Counted from the stretch's first letter, positions 8,551 to 17,879 are shown. The stretch is 42,905 nucleotides of DNA from CAZKUR01 sp964556005 (GCA_964556005.1 CAZKUR010000033.1:1-42905), one strand, 5' to 3'. The notes: a model not told the origin generated them from the sequence alone. Made by a program: numbers and translations.

Positions 8551-10533
8551 TTACTTAAGTAATACCATCTTCTTAGTCATATTAAATTCAGGTGTAACGA
8601 TTCTATATAAGTAAATTCCACTTGCAAGTTTGCTTGCATCGAAATCAACAGTATGAACACCAAGGCCCATATCTCTATTAACAAGTTGTTTTACCAACTG
8701 ACCTGCAATATTATATACATTTAAAGTTACGTGTGAATTCTTAGGCAGACTGAAGTTTATCTTTGTAGTCGGGTTAAACGGATTCGGATAATTCTGCGAC
8801 AGTGCAAAATCATGCGGTGTATTATTTTTACCGTTTTCAACTGCAAGTACATAGCCTAATGCGTTCAACGAAGCACTCAATATACCATAAGTATATTCGG
8901 GGTTATGAATTCCCAAACTTCTGTCTTCTTTTACCATTAAATAATCGTAAGCAGCTTGTGCCTGAGTCAAAGTATAATTAGAATCAACAACAACATCTGT
9001 TGAGCCGAGAGGTGGGAGCCTCACAGCAAGAGTATCTAGCAATCCTTGTACTTCAATCTGCAATCCGTTAGCTACTCCATCGCCATCAAGGTCTGCATTT
9101 CCATTGACATAGAATTTTTTATCGGAAAATTCAGTTCCAATATTACCATGGCATGGTGCACATGCAGCAACATTATCATTACCGTTCTGATCAGTCATAC
9201 TGAAAGTGTGACTTCCCATTAGTATAATATTACCTAAGGAATCTGCTCCTTCAGGGAACATATGACAGGTAACGCATGCATTTGATGTCGCATATAAGTG
9301 CGGAGAACTTGGAATGTCTTGTCCAAAAGTAATTGCATTGGTTCCCTTCAACATATCTGCTTGAGGACCATGATGCGGGCCATAGTGGGCTAAATTATTT
9401 TTGAAATCATTTGTGTAACTAACAGCTTCTTCTCGAGCATGGTGGCAATTCATACAAATAGCACCTGTTCCTACATCACTTATTTCAACACCATTTTCCA
9501 ATGTTGCAGTCATAGTTCTAACTTGATGAGGATTAGCAACGCTGTGCGGATCATGGCAAACTGCACATGAAATCGGTACCTTATCAGATGCATCAGTTGT
9601 AGGCGGTTGTTTTCCGGCTTTCATGTATTCGACGAAAAGTTGACCGTTGTGGCAATAACATCCGGCTCTTGTTTGTCCATGCGGTATCTGAGCATGGATT
9701 GAAGCCTTCCACTGAGTTGGGAAATAATGATGTGTTCCTTCATTATGGCAGTATGAACAATCTTCATAATTAAGGGTTTTTTGAATTTTAAAATCAGTTG
9801 TATCTGAGAAGTGATCAGCTCCAGGTCCATGGCAGCTTTCACATTGTATTCTTGCAAATACCATAGCCTGCGGATATGCTACTTCCATAGAGTCAAACAT
9901 TCCCGGCATTAAAGTATCCGGAAAAACAAAAGGCCAATCATCAAAACCACCGTTTGCTGCACTTGTATCATATCCAGTAGTATGGCATTCGATGCATGAG
10001 GGTCCATAGTGATTACTTAAAGTTCCATCCAAACCTTCTTCAAATATTTTATAGTGCCCAGTCTGAGTCCATTCATTTCTAATTGCCGAATGGCAATATT
10101 CAGATGTACCGCATCCGCCTACTTTAGGGTAAACACCCCAGTAAGTGGAGGCATGTATTTTTAGTTGTGCAGAAGCGTTTCCCTGAGCAAATTGAACTAC
10201 ATATACACCTGCAATATCCGGTGTAAAAGTAATTACTCTTGTGGAATCGTTTAAATCTGTATAATTGCCAAAGCTTGCATTTGAATTAGCCGGAGACTGA
10301 ACTATAGTCCATGTTGGGCTGTTCAGCGTTGCACCTGTTAATTGGCCTTCCAGATACATTTGAGTCTGGATTCCAACGTTTTGCAAACCATTATATCTCC
10401 GGGTAAAAATACTGGTATTTGCTGCAACATCATCTGGGTCTGCACCGTGAGTTTTCAAAGTCGCTGTTTGCGGCAGAATAAACGTTACGGTGCATAAGAG
10501 AAAGCCTAATACCAAAAGTAATGTCTTACGCAT
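8551..10533 (-). CDS. T9SS-exported multiheme cytochrome c, copy 2
   Basis: Close paralog of the neighbouring cytochrome. The frame is open 20 codons further upstream, but the ATG at 10531-10533 gives a signal peptide that matches copy 1 (MRKTLLLVLG...ILPQT) and has a good AGGAGT four bases before it. The product is then 660 aa, the same as copy 1. Nine C...CH sites are at matching residues: seven CXXCH (CIECH, CESCH, CSYCH, CAVCH, CMNCH, CVTCH, CAPCH), one CX5CH at Cys141-His148 and one CXCH at Cys292-His295. The Ig-like N-terminal domain, the DLDGDG loop and the T9SS sorting domain (ending KKMVLLK) are all kept. Heme attachment would occur in the periplasm before export to the surface. Conservation of both odd motifs in the two copies argues against sequencing error. 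The electron donor and acceptor are unknown. Confidence 0.88.
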   Translation of the reverse strand: MRKTLLLVLGFLLCTVTFILPQTATLKTHGADPDDVAANTSIFTRRYNGLQNVGIQTQMYLEGQLTGATLNSPTWTIVQSPANSNASFGNYTDLNDSTRVITFTPDIAGVYVVQFAQGNASAQLKIHASTYWGVYPKVGGCGTSEYCHSAIRNEWTQTGHYKIFEEGLDGTLSNHYGPSCIECHTTGYDTSAANGGFDDWPFVFPDTLMPGMFDSMEVAYPQAMVFARIQCESCHGPGADHFSDTTDFKIQKTLNYEDCSYCHNEGTHHYFPTQWKASIHAQIPHGQTRAGCYCHNGQLFVEYMKAGKQPPTTDASDKVPISCAVCHDPHSVANPHQVRTMTATLENGVEISDVGTGAICMNCHHAREEAVSYTNDFKNNLAHYGPHHGPQADMLKGTNAITFGQDIPSSPHLYATSNACVTCHMFPEGADSLGNIILMGSHTFSMTDQNGNDNVAACAPCHGNIGTEFSDKKFYVNGNADLDGDGVANGLQIEVQGLLDTLAVRLPPLGSTDVVVDSNYTLTQAQAAYDYLMVKEDRSLGIHNPEYTYGILSASLNALGYVLAVENGKNNTPHDFALSQNYPNPFNPTTKINFSLPKNSHVTLNVYNIAGQLVKQLVNRDMGLGVHTVDFDASKLASGIYLYRIVTPEFNMTKKMVLLK

Positions 10534-11041
10534 TTTCACTCCTACTATTGTTAGTTTATATTTTTTCATTATGGGATCGCTGATATTTCTCATCTTATTT
10601 CTCTCCTAATTCCGACGGAAATATCCGGTTAATTATTATTTTCAGATTAGCAAAGAGGGGCCTAATTGAACAAAAATATTCAAATTCTGGGTGTACATAT
10701 GTATTCATATAAAAAACCCCTGAGAAATTCTCAATTATTTACATTTTTCATATACAAATGATATTCCAAAGTTTATTATTAGTATTTATTTAATATTCAA
10801 ACAATAATTCTTAATATTTATTAATTATTATTTCTATTGATGGGAATTATTATTTAGGCGTTTTCGAATTAGAGAAATTTTTTTTGTAATATTATTGCAC
10901 TGATGTAATAGTTGTCACGAGTCAAATAATATTAATAATCGATTGAATTTCAAGACTTATAGGGCTTTGTTTAGTTTTAGCTGTATATTAAATTTTAGTA
11001 TTCATTAATATTATTTTACAACTTCTAATACGGAGAACCTT
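10534..11041. other. Divergent intergenic region between cytochrome copy 2 and purM
   Basis: About 500 bases, strongly AT-rich, containing the promoters of two divergent transcription units. Visible structures are a 10-base palindrome TACATATGTA near 10694-10703 and a 13-base palindrome TGAGAA-A-TTCTCA at 10721-10733. On the minus strand TATTTTTG at 10671-10678 fits a TAnnTTTG box for the cytochrome, without a matching -33 element. No purine-type riboswitch or RNA gene was recognised upstream of purM. Confidence 0.5.
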
Positions 11042-12037
11042 TTGGGTGATACTTATAAAAATTCCGGTGTTGATATAGATGCAGGGAATAAAACTGTAGA
11101 AAGAATAAAATCATTAGCTAAATCAACTTTCAGCAAAAATGTTTTATCCGATATAGGATTATTCGGTGGATTTTATGAATTAAATTTATCCGGATTCAAA
11201 GAACCGGTACTTGTCTCAAGTGTTGACGGCGTGGGAACAAAATTAAAATTAGCCTTTTCCGCTCAAATACATAACACGGTCGGGCAGGATTTAGTAAATC
11301 ACTGTGTTAACGATATTGCAGTTTGCGGCGCACAACCTCTTTATTTTTTGGATTATCTCGCTTTTGGGAAATTGAACACTGATGTTGCAGAAAAAATTAT
11401 TGAAGGTTTTTCTTTGGCATGTAAAGAAAACGGCTGCTCTTTAATCGGCGGTGAAACTGCGGAAATGCCGGGACTTTATTCGCCTGAAGAATATGATATG
11501 TCCGGAACAATTGTCGGTATAGTTGAGAAGAATAAAATAATAAACGGAAAGAATATAAAAAACGGCGATGTATTAGTTGGCTTCCCATCCAACGGACTTC
11601 ACACAAACGGTTATTCTCTGGCAAGAAAAATTCTTTTATCAAATTATAATTTAAATGATGAAATAGACGAACTCGGCTCAACATTGGGTGAAGAGCTTTT
11701 ACGGATACACAGGTCCTACTTAAAAATTATTAATCACTTAAAAGCCGGCGTGAATATAAAAGGTTTTTCTCATATTACCGGTGGCGGTATTATCGATAAC
11801 ACGATGCGTATAATTCCCAAAGGAATGCGAATAGAGATAAATTGGGATAAATGGGAATTTCCGGCAATCTTTAAATTAATTAAAAAAACCGGTAACGTCA
11901 GCGAAGATGAAATGAGAAAAGTTTTTAACCTCGGTATTGGATTAATTGCAGTTGTTTCAAAAGAAAACGAATATAAAACCATTCAGCTATCTCATGAGTT
12001 AAATGAACATCCTCTTGTAATAGGCAAAGTTATATAA
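11042..12037 (+). CDS. purM: Phosphoribosylformylglycinamidine cyclo-ligase (AIR synthetase)
   Basis: Catalyses the ATP-dependent ring closure of FGAM to aminoimidazole ribonucleotide in purine synthesis. The 331-aa protein shows the family's N-terminal Y-K-x-SGVDIDAGNK, the SSVDGVGTKLKLAF metal/substrate segment, the NHCVNDIAVCGAQPLYFLDY stretch, LIGGETAEMPG and the GLHTNGYSLARKI and FSHITGGGIIDN segments. The start is a TTG at 11042, chosen because it gives the conserved N-terminus and has CGGAGA five to nine bases upstream. It heads a plus-strand series with the lipoprotein and TonB receptor genes (20- and 24-base gaps), which are unrelated in function. No other purine gene is in the window. 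Confidence 0.95.
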   Translation: MGDTYKNSGVDIDAGNKTVERIKSLAKSTFSKNVLSDIGLFGGFYELNLSGFKEPVLVSSVDGVGTKLKLAFSAQIHNTVGQDLVNHCVNDIAVCGAQPLYFLDYLAFGKLNTDVAEKIIEGFSLACKENGCSLIGGETAEMPGLYSPEEYDMSGTIVGIVEKNKIINGKNIKNGDVLVGFPSNGLHTNGYSLARKILLSNYNLNDEIDELGSTLGEELLRIHRSYLKIINHLKAGVNIKGFSHITGGGIIDNTMRIIPKGMRIEINWDKWEFPAIFKLIKKTGNVSEDEMRKVFNLGIGLIAVVSKENEYKTIQLSHELNEHPLVIGKVI

Positions 12038-12057
12038 TTTGTTTTGCGGTTTAACTA

Positions 12058-12597
12058 ATGCTTCTTAAAAAACCTTTTTTAAAATCGTTATTAAATTTAT
12101 TATTCTTTTCATTTCTTGTGATTCTTTTTGAAAGCTGCGGAAAAGGTATTGCACCGCTTCCGCCGCAGGAAGCAGGATTCAGCGGAACAATTACATTTAA
12201 AGGAACCTGGCCGGACAGTATTCAAAGAACTCACTTAGTAATTTTTAAAAATCCGTTATTATCATCGTCGGATTTCAGTGCCTTCAATTTGCGTTACGTC
12301 AGTCTTGAAATTCCTTATGGAATAACACAATTTCATATTAGTTCACTTGATTCGGCATATGTTCCGATCGGCGGCCACTTAGCTCCCGGAGAATATTCTT
12401 ATGTCTGCGTAGCTCAGTCAAAGACACCACAGCTTTCTTTAAATAGAAAAGATTGGTTTGTAGTTGGAGTTTACTATTCATTTGGAGATACAACCAAACC
12501 GGGGAAATTAATTATTCCGGAAAACACTCTTATAAAAAATATTAATATCGTGTGCGATTTTAATCATCCGCCGCCGCAGCCTCCCGGCGGAAATTAA
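12058..12597 (+). CDS. Small lipoprotein upstream of a TonB receptor
   Basis: A 179-aa protein with an N-terminal hydrophobic helix and a lipobox-like LFESC, so the mature protein would be a lipoprotein starting at about Cys30. The body is beta-rich (FSGTITFKGTWPDSIQRTHLVIF) with a proline-rich end (HPPPQPPGGN). I recognise no named family. It begins 20 bases after purM and ends 24 bases before the TonB-dependent receptor gene. Lipoproteins encoded next to such receptors often act as surface substrate-capture partners, so that is a reasonable but untested guess; the sequence is not SusD-like in length or motif. Confidence 0.6.
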   Translation: MLLKKPFLKSLLNLLFFSFLVILFESCGKGIAPLPPQEAGFSGTITFKGTWPDSIQRTHLVIFKNPLLSSSDFSAFNLRYVSLEIPYGITQFHISSLDSAYVPIGGHLAPGEYSYVCVAQSKTPQLSLNRKDWFVVGVYYSFGDTTKPGKLIIPENTLIKNINIVCDFNHPPPQPPGGN

Positions 12598-12621
12598 TTA
12601 TTTAATATTATTTTAATAATC

Positions 12622-14841
12622 ATGAATAAGAAAAATCAAATTCAAAAAATCTTTCTCTCGTCTTCGCTAAAGCTACGGTGGGCAGGCTTACTCATATTCT
12701 TACTTATTTCAGGAAAAGGTTCATTTGCACAAACACACTCTATTTCCGGTTCGGTTAAAGATTCTCTTGGTAATTATTTGGAAGGAGTAAATGTTTCGGT
12801 TTTAAATACTGATTTTGGAGCGGCGACAAATCAATTAGGACTTTATAGAATCGATGGTTTAAAGCCGGCTGCCTATTCGATAAAATTTTCTGCAATTGGA
12901 TATCGATCAGTTACTAAATCAAATATTATAATTAAAAATAAAAATATAGTTTTAAATGTAATTTTAAAGTCTCAAGTTTTAGAATCCGGGCAGGTAGTTG
13001 TAACAGCAAGCAAATATGAACAAAAAGTTTCCGACCTTCCGGTAAGTGCCGATATAATCCCATCATCGGAATTTTCAAAAAAGAATTTTTCAAATCTGCA
13101 AAATGCACTGAAGTATGCACCCGGAATAAATATGACAGACGATCAAATCAGTATCCGTGGTTCAAGCGGTTACAGCAGAGGTGCCGGTTCAAGAGTTGTT
13201 TTGGCAATTGATGGAATTCCTTTATACACCGGTGATACTGGTGAAACTATCTGGGAGACAATTCCTGTTGCAGCTATCAGTAGAGTTGAAATTATTAAAG
13301 GCGCCGCAAGTTCTCTTTACGGTTCAACGGCAATCGGAGGCGTTGTAAATATTATTACTAAAAATATCCCGGATAAATCTTCAACATTCTTTAGTTCGTA
13401 TGCAGGTTTTTATGATAAACCTTCTTACAGCGAATGGAATTGGTCCGCTAAAACAAGATTGTTTAACGGGTTGACATTAGGGCATTCCGATAATTTCGGT
13501 GATTTTAAATATGAGGCTTCATTTTCAAGATTAGAAGATAACGGCTACAAACAAAACGCATTCTTCCATAAATATATCGGATTTTTTAAAGGCGAATATA
13601 AATTAAATCAGCAAAACGATTTAACTTTTTTAGCTACAACATTTAATAAAAGAAGCGGTAATTTTCTTTATTGGAAAGATTCGAGGCAGGCTCTAATTCC
13701 GCCGGCTGAAAACCTCGGGCAGATAACTTCTACTAACAGGTATTTATTCGGAATAATTTATAACGATGTAATTTCGGATAATTTCTTATTGAAAGTTAAA
13801 TCGAGCTATTACCTCAATAATTGGAATGATGGAAGTGTTCCTTTGAATGAATCGACTTCAAATTTATACCGAACAGAAATTCAAACAAACGCAAGCTTGT
13901 CGCAAAATTTTGTTCTAACATCCGGCATTGAAGGAGTTGCGGCTAACGTAAGCTCAACTTTATTCGGCAATCCGAATTTGAAGCAAGCCGGAATTTATAC
14001 TCAAGGGGATTTATCATTTAGCTTTCCTTTGATTTTAACTGCCGGAGTTAGGTTTGACATCAGCAAACTGGATACTTTAAATAGTACAGATGCCGTTTCA
14101 CCGAAGCTCGGCCTCAATTACAAATTAAGTAATCAGATTACTTTGCGCTCATCTTTAGGAACAGGGTTTCGTGCGCCATCTTTAGCGGAAGCTTTTACTT
14201 CCACAACTGCAAACGGAATTACCGTTGAACCGAATCCCAATTTAAAATCCGAAAAAAATTTTACAACGGAGCTTGGTGTAAATTATGAGCCTGCAAATTA
14301 TTTTAGCTTTGATGCAGCTGCATTCTGGAACGAATATTATAATTTTATCGAACCGGGTATCGATCCGGCTAACGGGATGGTTCTTTTCAGCAACTTAACG
14401 AGGGCAAAAATCCAGGGAGTTGAGCTGAATTCGAACGTAAAAATTTTTTCAAATTCGCTTCAATTCTCGCTGCATTATACTTATCTTTGGGCACGGAATC
14501 TTGACTCACATACTCCGCTCAAGTATCGTCCGAGAAATACGTTCTACGGTTCTGTAGATTATTACTTCAAAGAGCTAAATGTTGGTGCGGATTTCAGGTA
14601 CTGGAGCAGGGTAGAAGCTATTGATGAGGAATTAATTAATCTTGGTTTAATTCCCGATGGAAATTTGAGAACTGCAGTTTACGTTTTAGATTTTAGAGCT
14701 GCCTTCAAGCTGAACATGTTCGCAATTCCGGTAAATTTATTTTTTAATGTGAACAATATTTTTAACTACAATTATGTCGAATTAATTGCTAATTTAGAGC
14801 CACTAAGAAATTATTCACTAAGAATTCAGTTAAACTTCTGA
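12622..14841 (+). CDS. TonB-dependent outer-membrane receptor
   Basis: Outer-membrane transporter powered by TonB. The 739-aa protein has a signal peptide (about residues 1-36, ending SFAQ), a carboxypeptidase-like regulatory domain (about 38-120, SGSVKDSLGNYLEGVNVSVL), a plug domain (about 125-250, with LPVSADIIPSSEF, ISIRGSSGYSRGAGSRVVL and IEIIKGAASSLYG-type motif) and a 22-stranded barrel-like remainder that contains GTGFRAPSLAEAF and ends in a terminal aromatic-type beta strand (RNYSLRIQLNF). At this length it is closer to the vitamin B12/siderophore/metal receptor class than to the larger SusC class. Its substrate cannot be read from the sequence; no iron, B12 or heme uptake partners and no riboswitch are nearby. 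A lipoprotein gene precedes it and the TatD/radical SAM gene follows after 21 bases. Confidence 0.88.
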   Translation: MNKKNQIQKIFLSSSLKLRWAGLLIFLLISGKGSFAQTHSISGSVKDSLGNYLEGVNVSVLNTDFGAATNQLGLYRIDGLKPAAYSIKFSAIGYRSVTKSNIIIKNKNIVLNVILKSQVLESGQVVVTASKYEQKVSDLPVSADIIPSSEFSKKNFSNLQNALKYAPGINMTDDQISIRGSSGYSRGAGSRVVLAIDGIPLYTGDTGETIWETIPVAAISRVEIIKGAASSLYGSTAIGGVVNIITKNIPDKSSTFFSSYAGFYDKPSYSEWNWSAKTRLFNGLTLGHSDNFGDFKYEASFSRLEDNGYKQNAFFHKYIGFFKGEYKLNQQNDLTFLATTFNKRSGNFLYWKDSRQALIPPAENLGQITSTNRYLFGIIYNDVISDNFLLKVKSSYYLNNWNDGSVPLNESTSNLYRTEIQTNASLSQNFVLTSGIEGVAANVSSTLFGNPNLKQAGIYTQGDLSFSFPLILTAGVRFDISKLDTLNSTDAVSPKLGLNYKLSNQITLRSSLGTGFRAPSLAEAFTSTTANGITVEPNPNLKSEKNFTTELGVNYEPANYFSFDAAAFWNEYYNFIEPGIDPANGMVLFSNLTRAKIQGVELNSNVKIFSNSLQFSLHYTYLWARNLDSHTPLKYRPRNTFYGSVDYYFKELNVGADFRYWSRVEAIDEELINLGLIPDGNLRTAVYVLDFRAAFKLNMFAIPVNLFFNVNNIFNYNYVELIANLEPLRNYSLRIQLNF

Positions 14842-14862
14842 CCATAGGGGTCCTATTTATTT

Positions 14863-16224
14863 ATGTTTATTGATACACACGCTCATCTTTTTCTCCCTAA
14901 TTATAACGGAGAAACTGATTCGGTTATAAAAAAGGCCAGGGAGGCCGGTGTCGATTATATTATTGTTCCTGCTACTAACCTGCAGGATTCCAAACAGGTA
15001 ATCGAGCTTGTAAAAAAATATGATTTCATCTACGGTGCCGTCGGAGTTCATCCACACGAAACTAAAGATTGGGATTCGTCTTTCATTCAGCAAATAGAGG
15101 AACTGGCCAACAACGATAAAATTGTTGCTATCGGTGAAATCGGCCTTGATTACCATTATGATTTTTCTCCAAAAGAAAAACAAATCGAAGCCTTCAAATC
15201 TCAAATCGATTTAGCGTTGAAGTTGAAACTACCTATTATAGTTCATAACAGGGAATCGGACGAAGACTTGATGGATATTATCAGGACTTACTGTAGCAGC
15301 GGTTTAAAAGCTCAATTTCATTGTTATAATTCGACACTGGAAAATGCCAGGGAACTTATTTCGATGAATCATTTCCTCTCTTTCACCGGAAATATTACAT
15401 TTAAAAATGCAGGCGATCTTAGAGAGGTTTTAAAAAATCTGAGACTCGATTATGTCCTTTTAGAAACCGATTCTCCGTTCATGACACCCGAACCCTACAG
15501 GGGGCAGAGAAATGAACCGGCAAATGTCGGTTTAGTTGCGGGACAAATTGCCGAAACACATAAGCTCGCTGTTGATGACATCGCAAGAATTACAAATTAT
15601 AATGTTTTTAAATTATTCGGAATCGGGAATAAACCCGATACGAGTTTTTCATACATGATTGATGATAAAATATATCTAAACATTACAAACCGTTGTAATG
15701 CGGATTGTACATTTTGCAGAAGAAAAACAAATGCTGTTATTAAAGGTTTTAATCTTCATATGACGAAACAGGAAGAACCCGATGCACAAACTTATATAGA
15801 TGAAATCGGCGACCCGAGACAATACAGCGAAGTAGTATTCTGCGGTTTTGGCGAACCGACAATCAGATGGGATGTGGTAAAAGAGGTTGCAAAATTTGTG
15901 AAGATCAATGAAGGGAAAACAAGACTGAATACAAACGGTCATGGAAATTATATAAACAAAAGAAACATTACACCTGAGTTTAAAGGTTTGATTGATACGG
16001 TTTCGATTAGTTTAAATACTGCAGATCCGCGTCAATACTCCGAAATGATGAGGGTTGAAACCAGACTTTATAACGAGATGATTACATTTGCAAAAACTGT
16101 TAAATCATACGTTGATAAAGTTATTATGAGTGTCGTATCTGTCAATTCGGTAGACGTTGAAAAATCGAGAAAAATTGTGGAAGAAAAAATCGGTGCTGAA
16201 TTCAGGATTAGGGAATATTTCTAG
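14863..16224 (+). CDS. TatD-family metal-dependent nuclease fused to a TatD-associated radical SAM domain
   Basis: A 453-aa two-domain protein. Residues 1-255 are a TatD hydrolase: DTHAH metal ligands (His6, His8), GEIGLDYHYD (Glu92), IVHNRES (His128), FHCYNS (His153) and LLETDSPFM (Asp203). TatD proteins are metal-dependent DNases linked to DNA repair. After a linker of only about ten residues comes a radical SAM domain: NITNRCNADCTFC holds the CX3CX2C cluster ligands (Cys278, 282, 285), then VVFCGFGEPT (328-333 region) for SAM binding and TRLNTNGHG. This corresponds to the known TatD-linked radical SAM family, often a separate adjacent gene, whose substrate is to my knowledge not established. 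The heptad DPRQYSE occurs twice (317-323, 388-394). The reading frame is continuous, so the fusion looks real. Confidence 0.9.
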   Translation: MFIDTHAHLFLPNYNGETDSVIKKAREAGVDYIIVPATNLQDSKQVIELVKKYDFIYGAVGVHPHETKDWDSSFIQQIEELANNDKIVAIGEIGLDYHYDFSPKEKQIEAFKSQIDLALKLKLPIIVHNRESDEDLMDIIRTYCSSGLKAQFHCYNSTLENARELISMNHFLSFTGNITFKNAGDLREVLKNLRLDYVLLETDSPFMTPEPYRGQRNEPANVGLVAGQIAETHKLAVDDIARITNYNVFKLFGIGNKPDTSFSYMIDDKIYLNITNRCNADCTFCRRKTNAVIKGFNLHMTKQEEPDAQTYIDEIGDPRQYSEVVFCGFGEPTIRWDVVKEVAKFVKINEGKTRLNTNGHGNYINKRNITPEFKGLIDTVSISLNTADPRQYSEMMRVETRLYNEMITFAKTVKSYVDKVIMSVVSVNSVDVEKSRKIVEEKIGAEFRIREYF

Positions 16225-16310
16225 GACTAGATACGAGTATTGAGTATCCAGTATCCGGAACATAAAATCCATGGTTTTTGTTTTCTCAATCCTTCTGTAT
16301 CTTTCCGGTT

Positions 16311-17738
16311 ATGAGAAGCAGAATTATTTTTATTTTATTGATTTTTCTCAATGAGTTTATTTTCCCGCAGCAGAGCGTTGAAAATTTTCAGAAAAAATTA
16401 GATATCCTGCTTGCAAATGATTTCTTTGACGGAACAACAGCTTCAGTTGATATATTCGATTTAACTACCAAAACCTCACTATATCAATTAAATCAAAAAA
16501 AATTATTAAACCCTGCTTCCAATCAAAAAATTTTAACTTCAACTGCCGCTTTAATCTATTTAGGTGACGGGTATAGATTTACAACTAAATTGAGTTATAA
16601 AGGAAAATTGGAAAGTTCAACACTTAACGGAAATATATACATTGTTGGTGGATTTGATCCTCTTTTTTCAGATAGTGATTTAACATGGTTTGTTAAAAGA
16701 CTAAAGCTCATGGGAGTTAAGGAAATTAATGGTGACATTTGTGCCGATGTTTCGATGAAAGATTCGTTATTCTGGGGAGACGGCTGGATGTGGGACGATG
16801 ATCCTTCGACGGAAGCACCATATTTATCTGCATTAAATATCAATGAAAATTGTGTCGATATAGATGTTATAAATTCAGATACAGGTGAAAAGCCGGTTGT
16901 GTTTGTTCAACCTGAAACGAATTACGTAAGTGTAATTAACAATGCCGTCTGCGGTTACAATTTAGATCCTTCGGATTTTAATATAACAAGGGATTGGATA
17001 AATAGAGTAAACAAGATTTATATAAACGGAACAATTCCTGCAAAAAAAAATCTGCCGGATACAATTAAAACTAAAATAAATATTTTTAATCCGCCGTTAT
17101 ATTTTCTTACTTTATTTAAAGAAGCATTGCAGTCGGCAGGTATCAAAGTTGACGGCAGCTTAAGAATAAAAAATTCCCCTAAAACTGCAAAAAATCTTTT
17201 TACTTTTTACCGACCGATTGACACAGTTATTTTAAATATGAATAAGGTCAGTGATAATTTATCAGCCGAAATGTTTCTATATGCTTTGGCAAATAAATAT
17301 TTTGGCAGTCCGGCATCATCTAAAAATGGTATAAAATTAATAGATAGTTTAATAACACTTACCGGTTTAGATCCGCAGAATTATAACGTTGCAGATGGTT
17401 CCGGTGTATCGCGTTATAATCTTATTTCAACAAAATTAATTTTAGCTGTTTTGAAATTTGTTTACAGCAAACCCGAATTGTTCCAAGTAATTTATAATTC
17501 ATTTCCCATTTCCGGCTTTGACGGGACGCTTAAAAACAGGATGAAAAATTCTTCGGCTGAACGAAATATTCATGCTAAAACCGGGACACTCAGCGGGGTG
17601 AGTTGTCTATCCGGTTACGGGTTAGCTAAAAACGGTGATCTCATCGCCTTTTCTTTAATGATAGAAAATTACGTTGATAATAATTCTCTCGCAAGATATT
17701 TCATCGATGAAATTTGCAAAATAATTTGCGACTATTAA
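16311..17738 (+). CDS. dacB: D-alanyl-D-alanine carboxypeptidase/endopeptidase, PBP4 (DacB) family
   Basis: Periplasmic serine DD-peptidase that trims and opens peptidoglycan cross-links. The active-site triad of motifs is complete: S70-N-Q-K73 (SxxK), S314-D-N316 (SxN) and K423-T-G (KTG). The sequence between SxxK and SxN holds the extra domain typical of PBP4, and GGFDPLFS and ADGSGVSRYN match the family. The frame opens at a TTG (16278), but the ATG at 16311 gives a normal signal peptide (MRSRIIFILLIFLNEFIFPQ) and a 475-aa protein, so I use it. It follows the TatD/radical SAM gene by about 86 bases, a stretch with short repeats of AGTATCC/AGTATTG type. Confidence 0.92.
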   Translation: MRSRIIFILLIFLNEFIFPQQSVENFQKKLDILLANDFFDGTTASVDIFDLTTKTSLYQLNQKKLLNPASNQKILTSTAALIYLGDGYRFTTKLSYKGKLESSTLNGNIYIVGGFDPLFSDSDLTWFVKRLKLMGVKEINGDICADVSMKDSLFWGDGWMWDDDPSTEAPYLSALNINENCVDIDVINSDTGEKPVVFVQPETNYVSVINNAVCGYNLDPSDFNITRDWINRVNKIYINGTIPAKKNLPDTIKTKINIFNPPLYFLTLFKEALQSAGIKVDGSLRIKNSPKTAKNLFTFYRPIDTVILNMNKVSDNLSAEMFLYALANKYFGSPASSKNGIKLIDSLITLTGLDPQNYNVADGSGVSRYNLISTKLILAVLKFVYSKPELFQVIYNSFPISGFDGTLKNRMKNSSAERNIHAKTGTLSGVSCLSGYGLAKNGDLIAFSLMIENYVDNNSLARYFIDEICKIICDY

Positions 17739-17833
17739 CTTAATCTCCTTCCCGAATTACTTCCTATAATTCATTAAAATTATTTTTTCTAATTTCAGAA
17801 CTTTATATGAATTGCTTTAAATTGTATTAGTCA

Positions 17834-17861
17834 TAAAAAAAGCCCGTTATACAAACGGGCT
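17834..17861 (-). terminator. Intrinsic terminator of the DUF2202 gene
   Basis: Stem AGCCCGTT / AACGGGCT (17841-17861) with a short loop, followed on the minus strand by TTTTTTTATGA. It lies 18 bases past the stop of the 17880-18461 gene and sits between converging genes, so it could also slow transcripts from dacB. Confidence 0.85.
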
Positions 17862-17879
17862 TAATATTAGATTAACTTC

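Noticed and set aside
5943..10704. ACATATGTAT present upstream of hrcA (5943) and of cytochrome copy 2 (10695) as a shared operator
   Set aside because: Ten bases made almost only of A and T can recur by chance in DNA this AT-rich; no third copy was noticed.
10594..11041. Riboswitch ahead of purM
   Set aside because: No conserved core of purine, PRPP or ZTP-type riboswitches was seen in the region.
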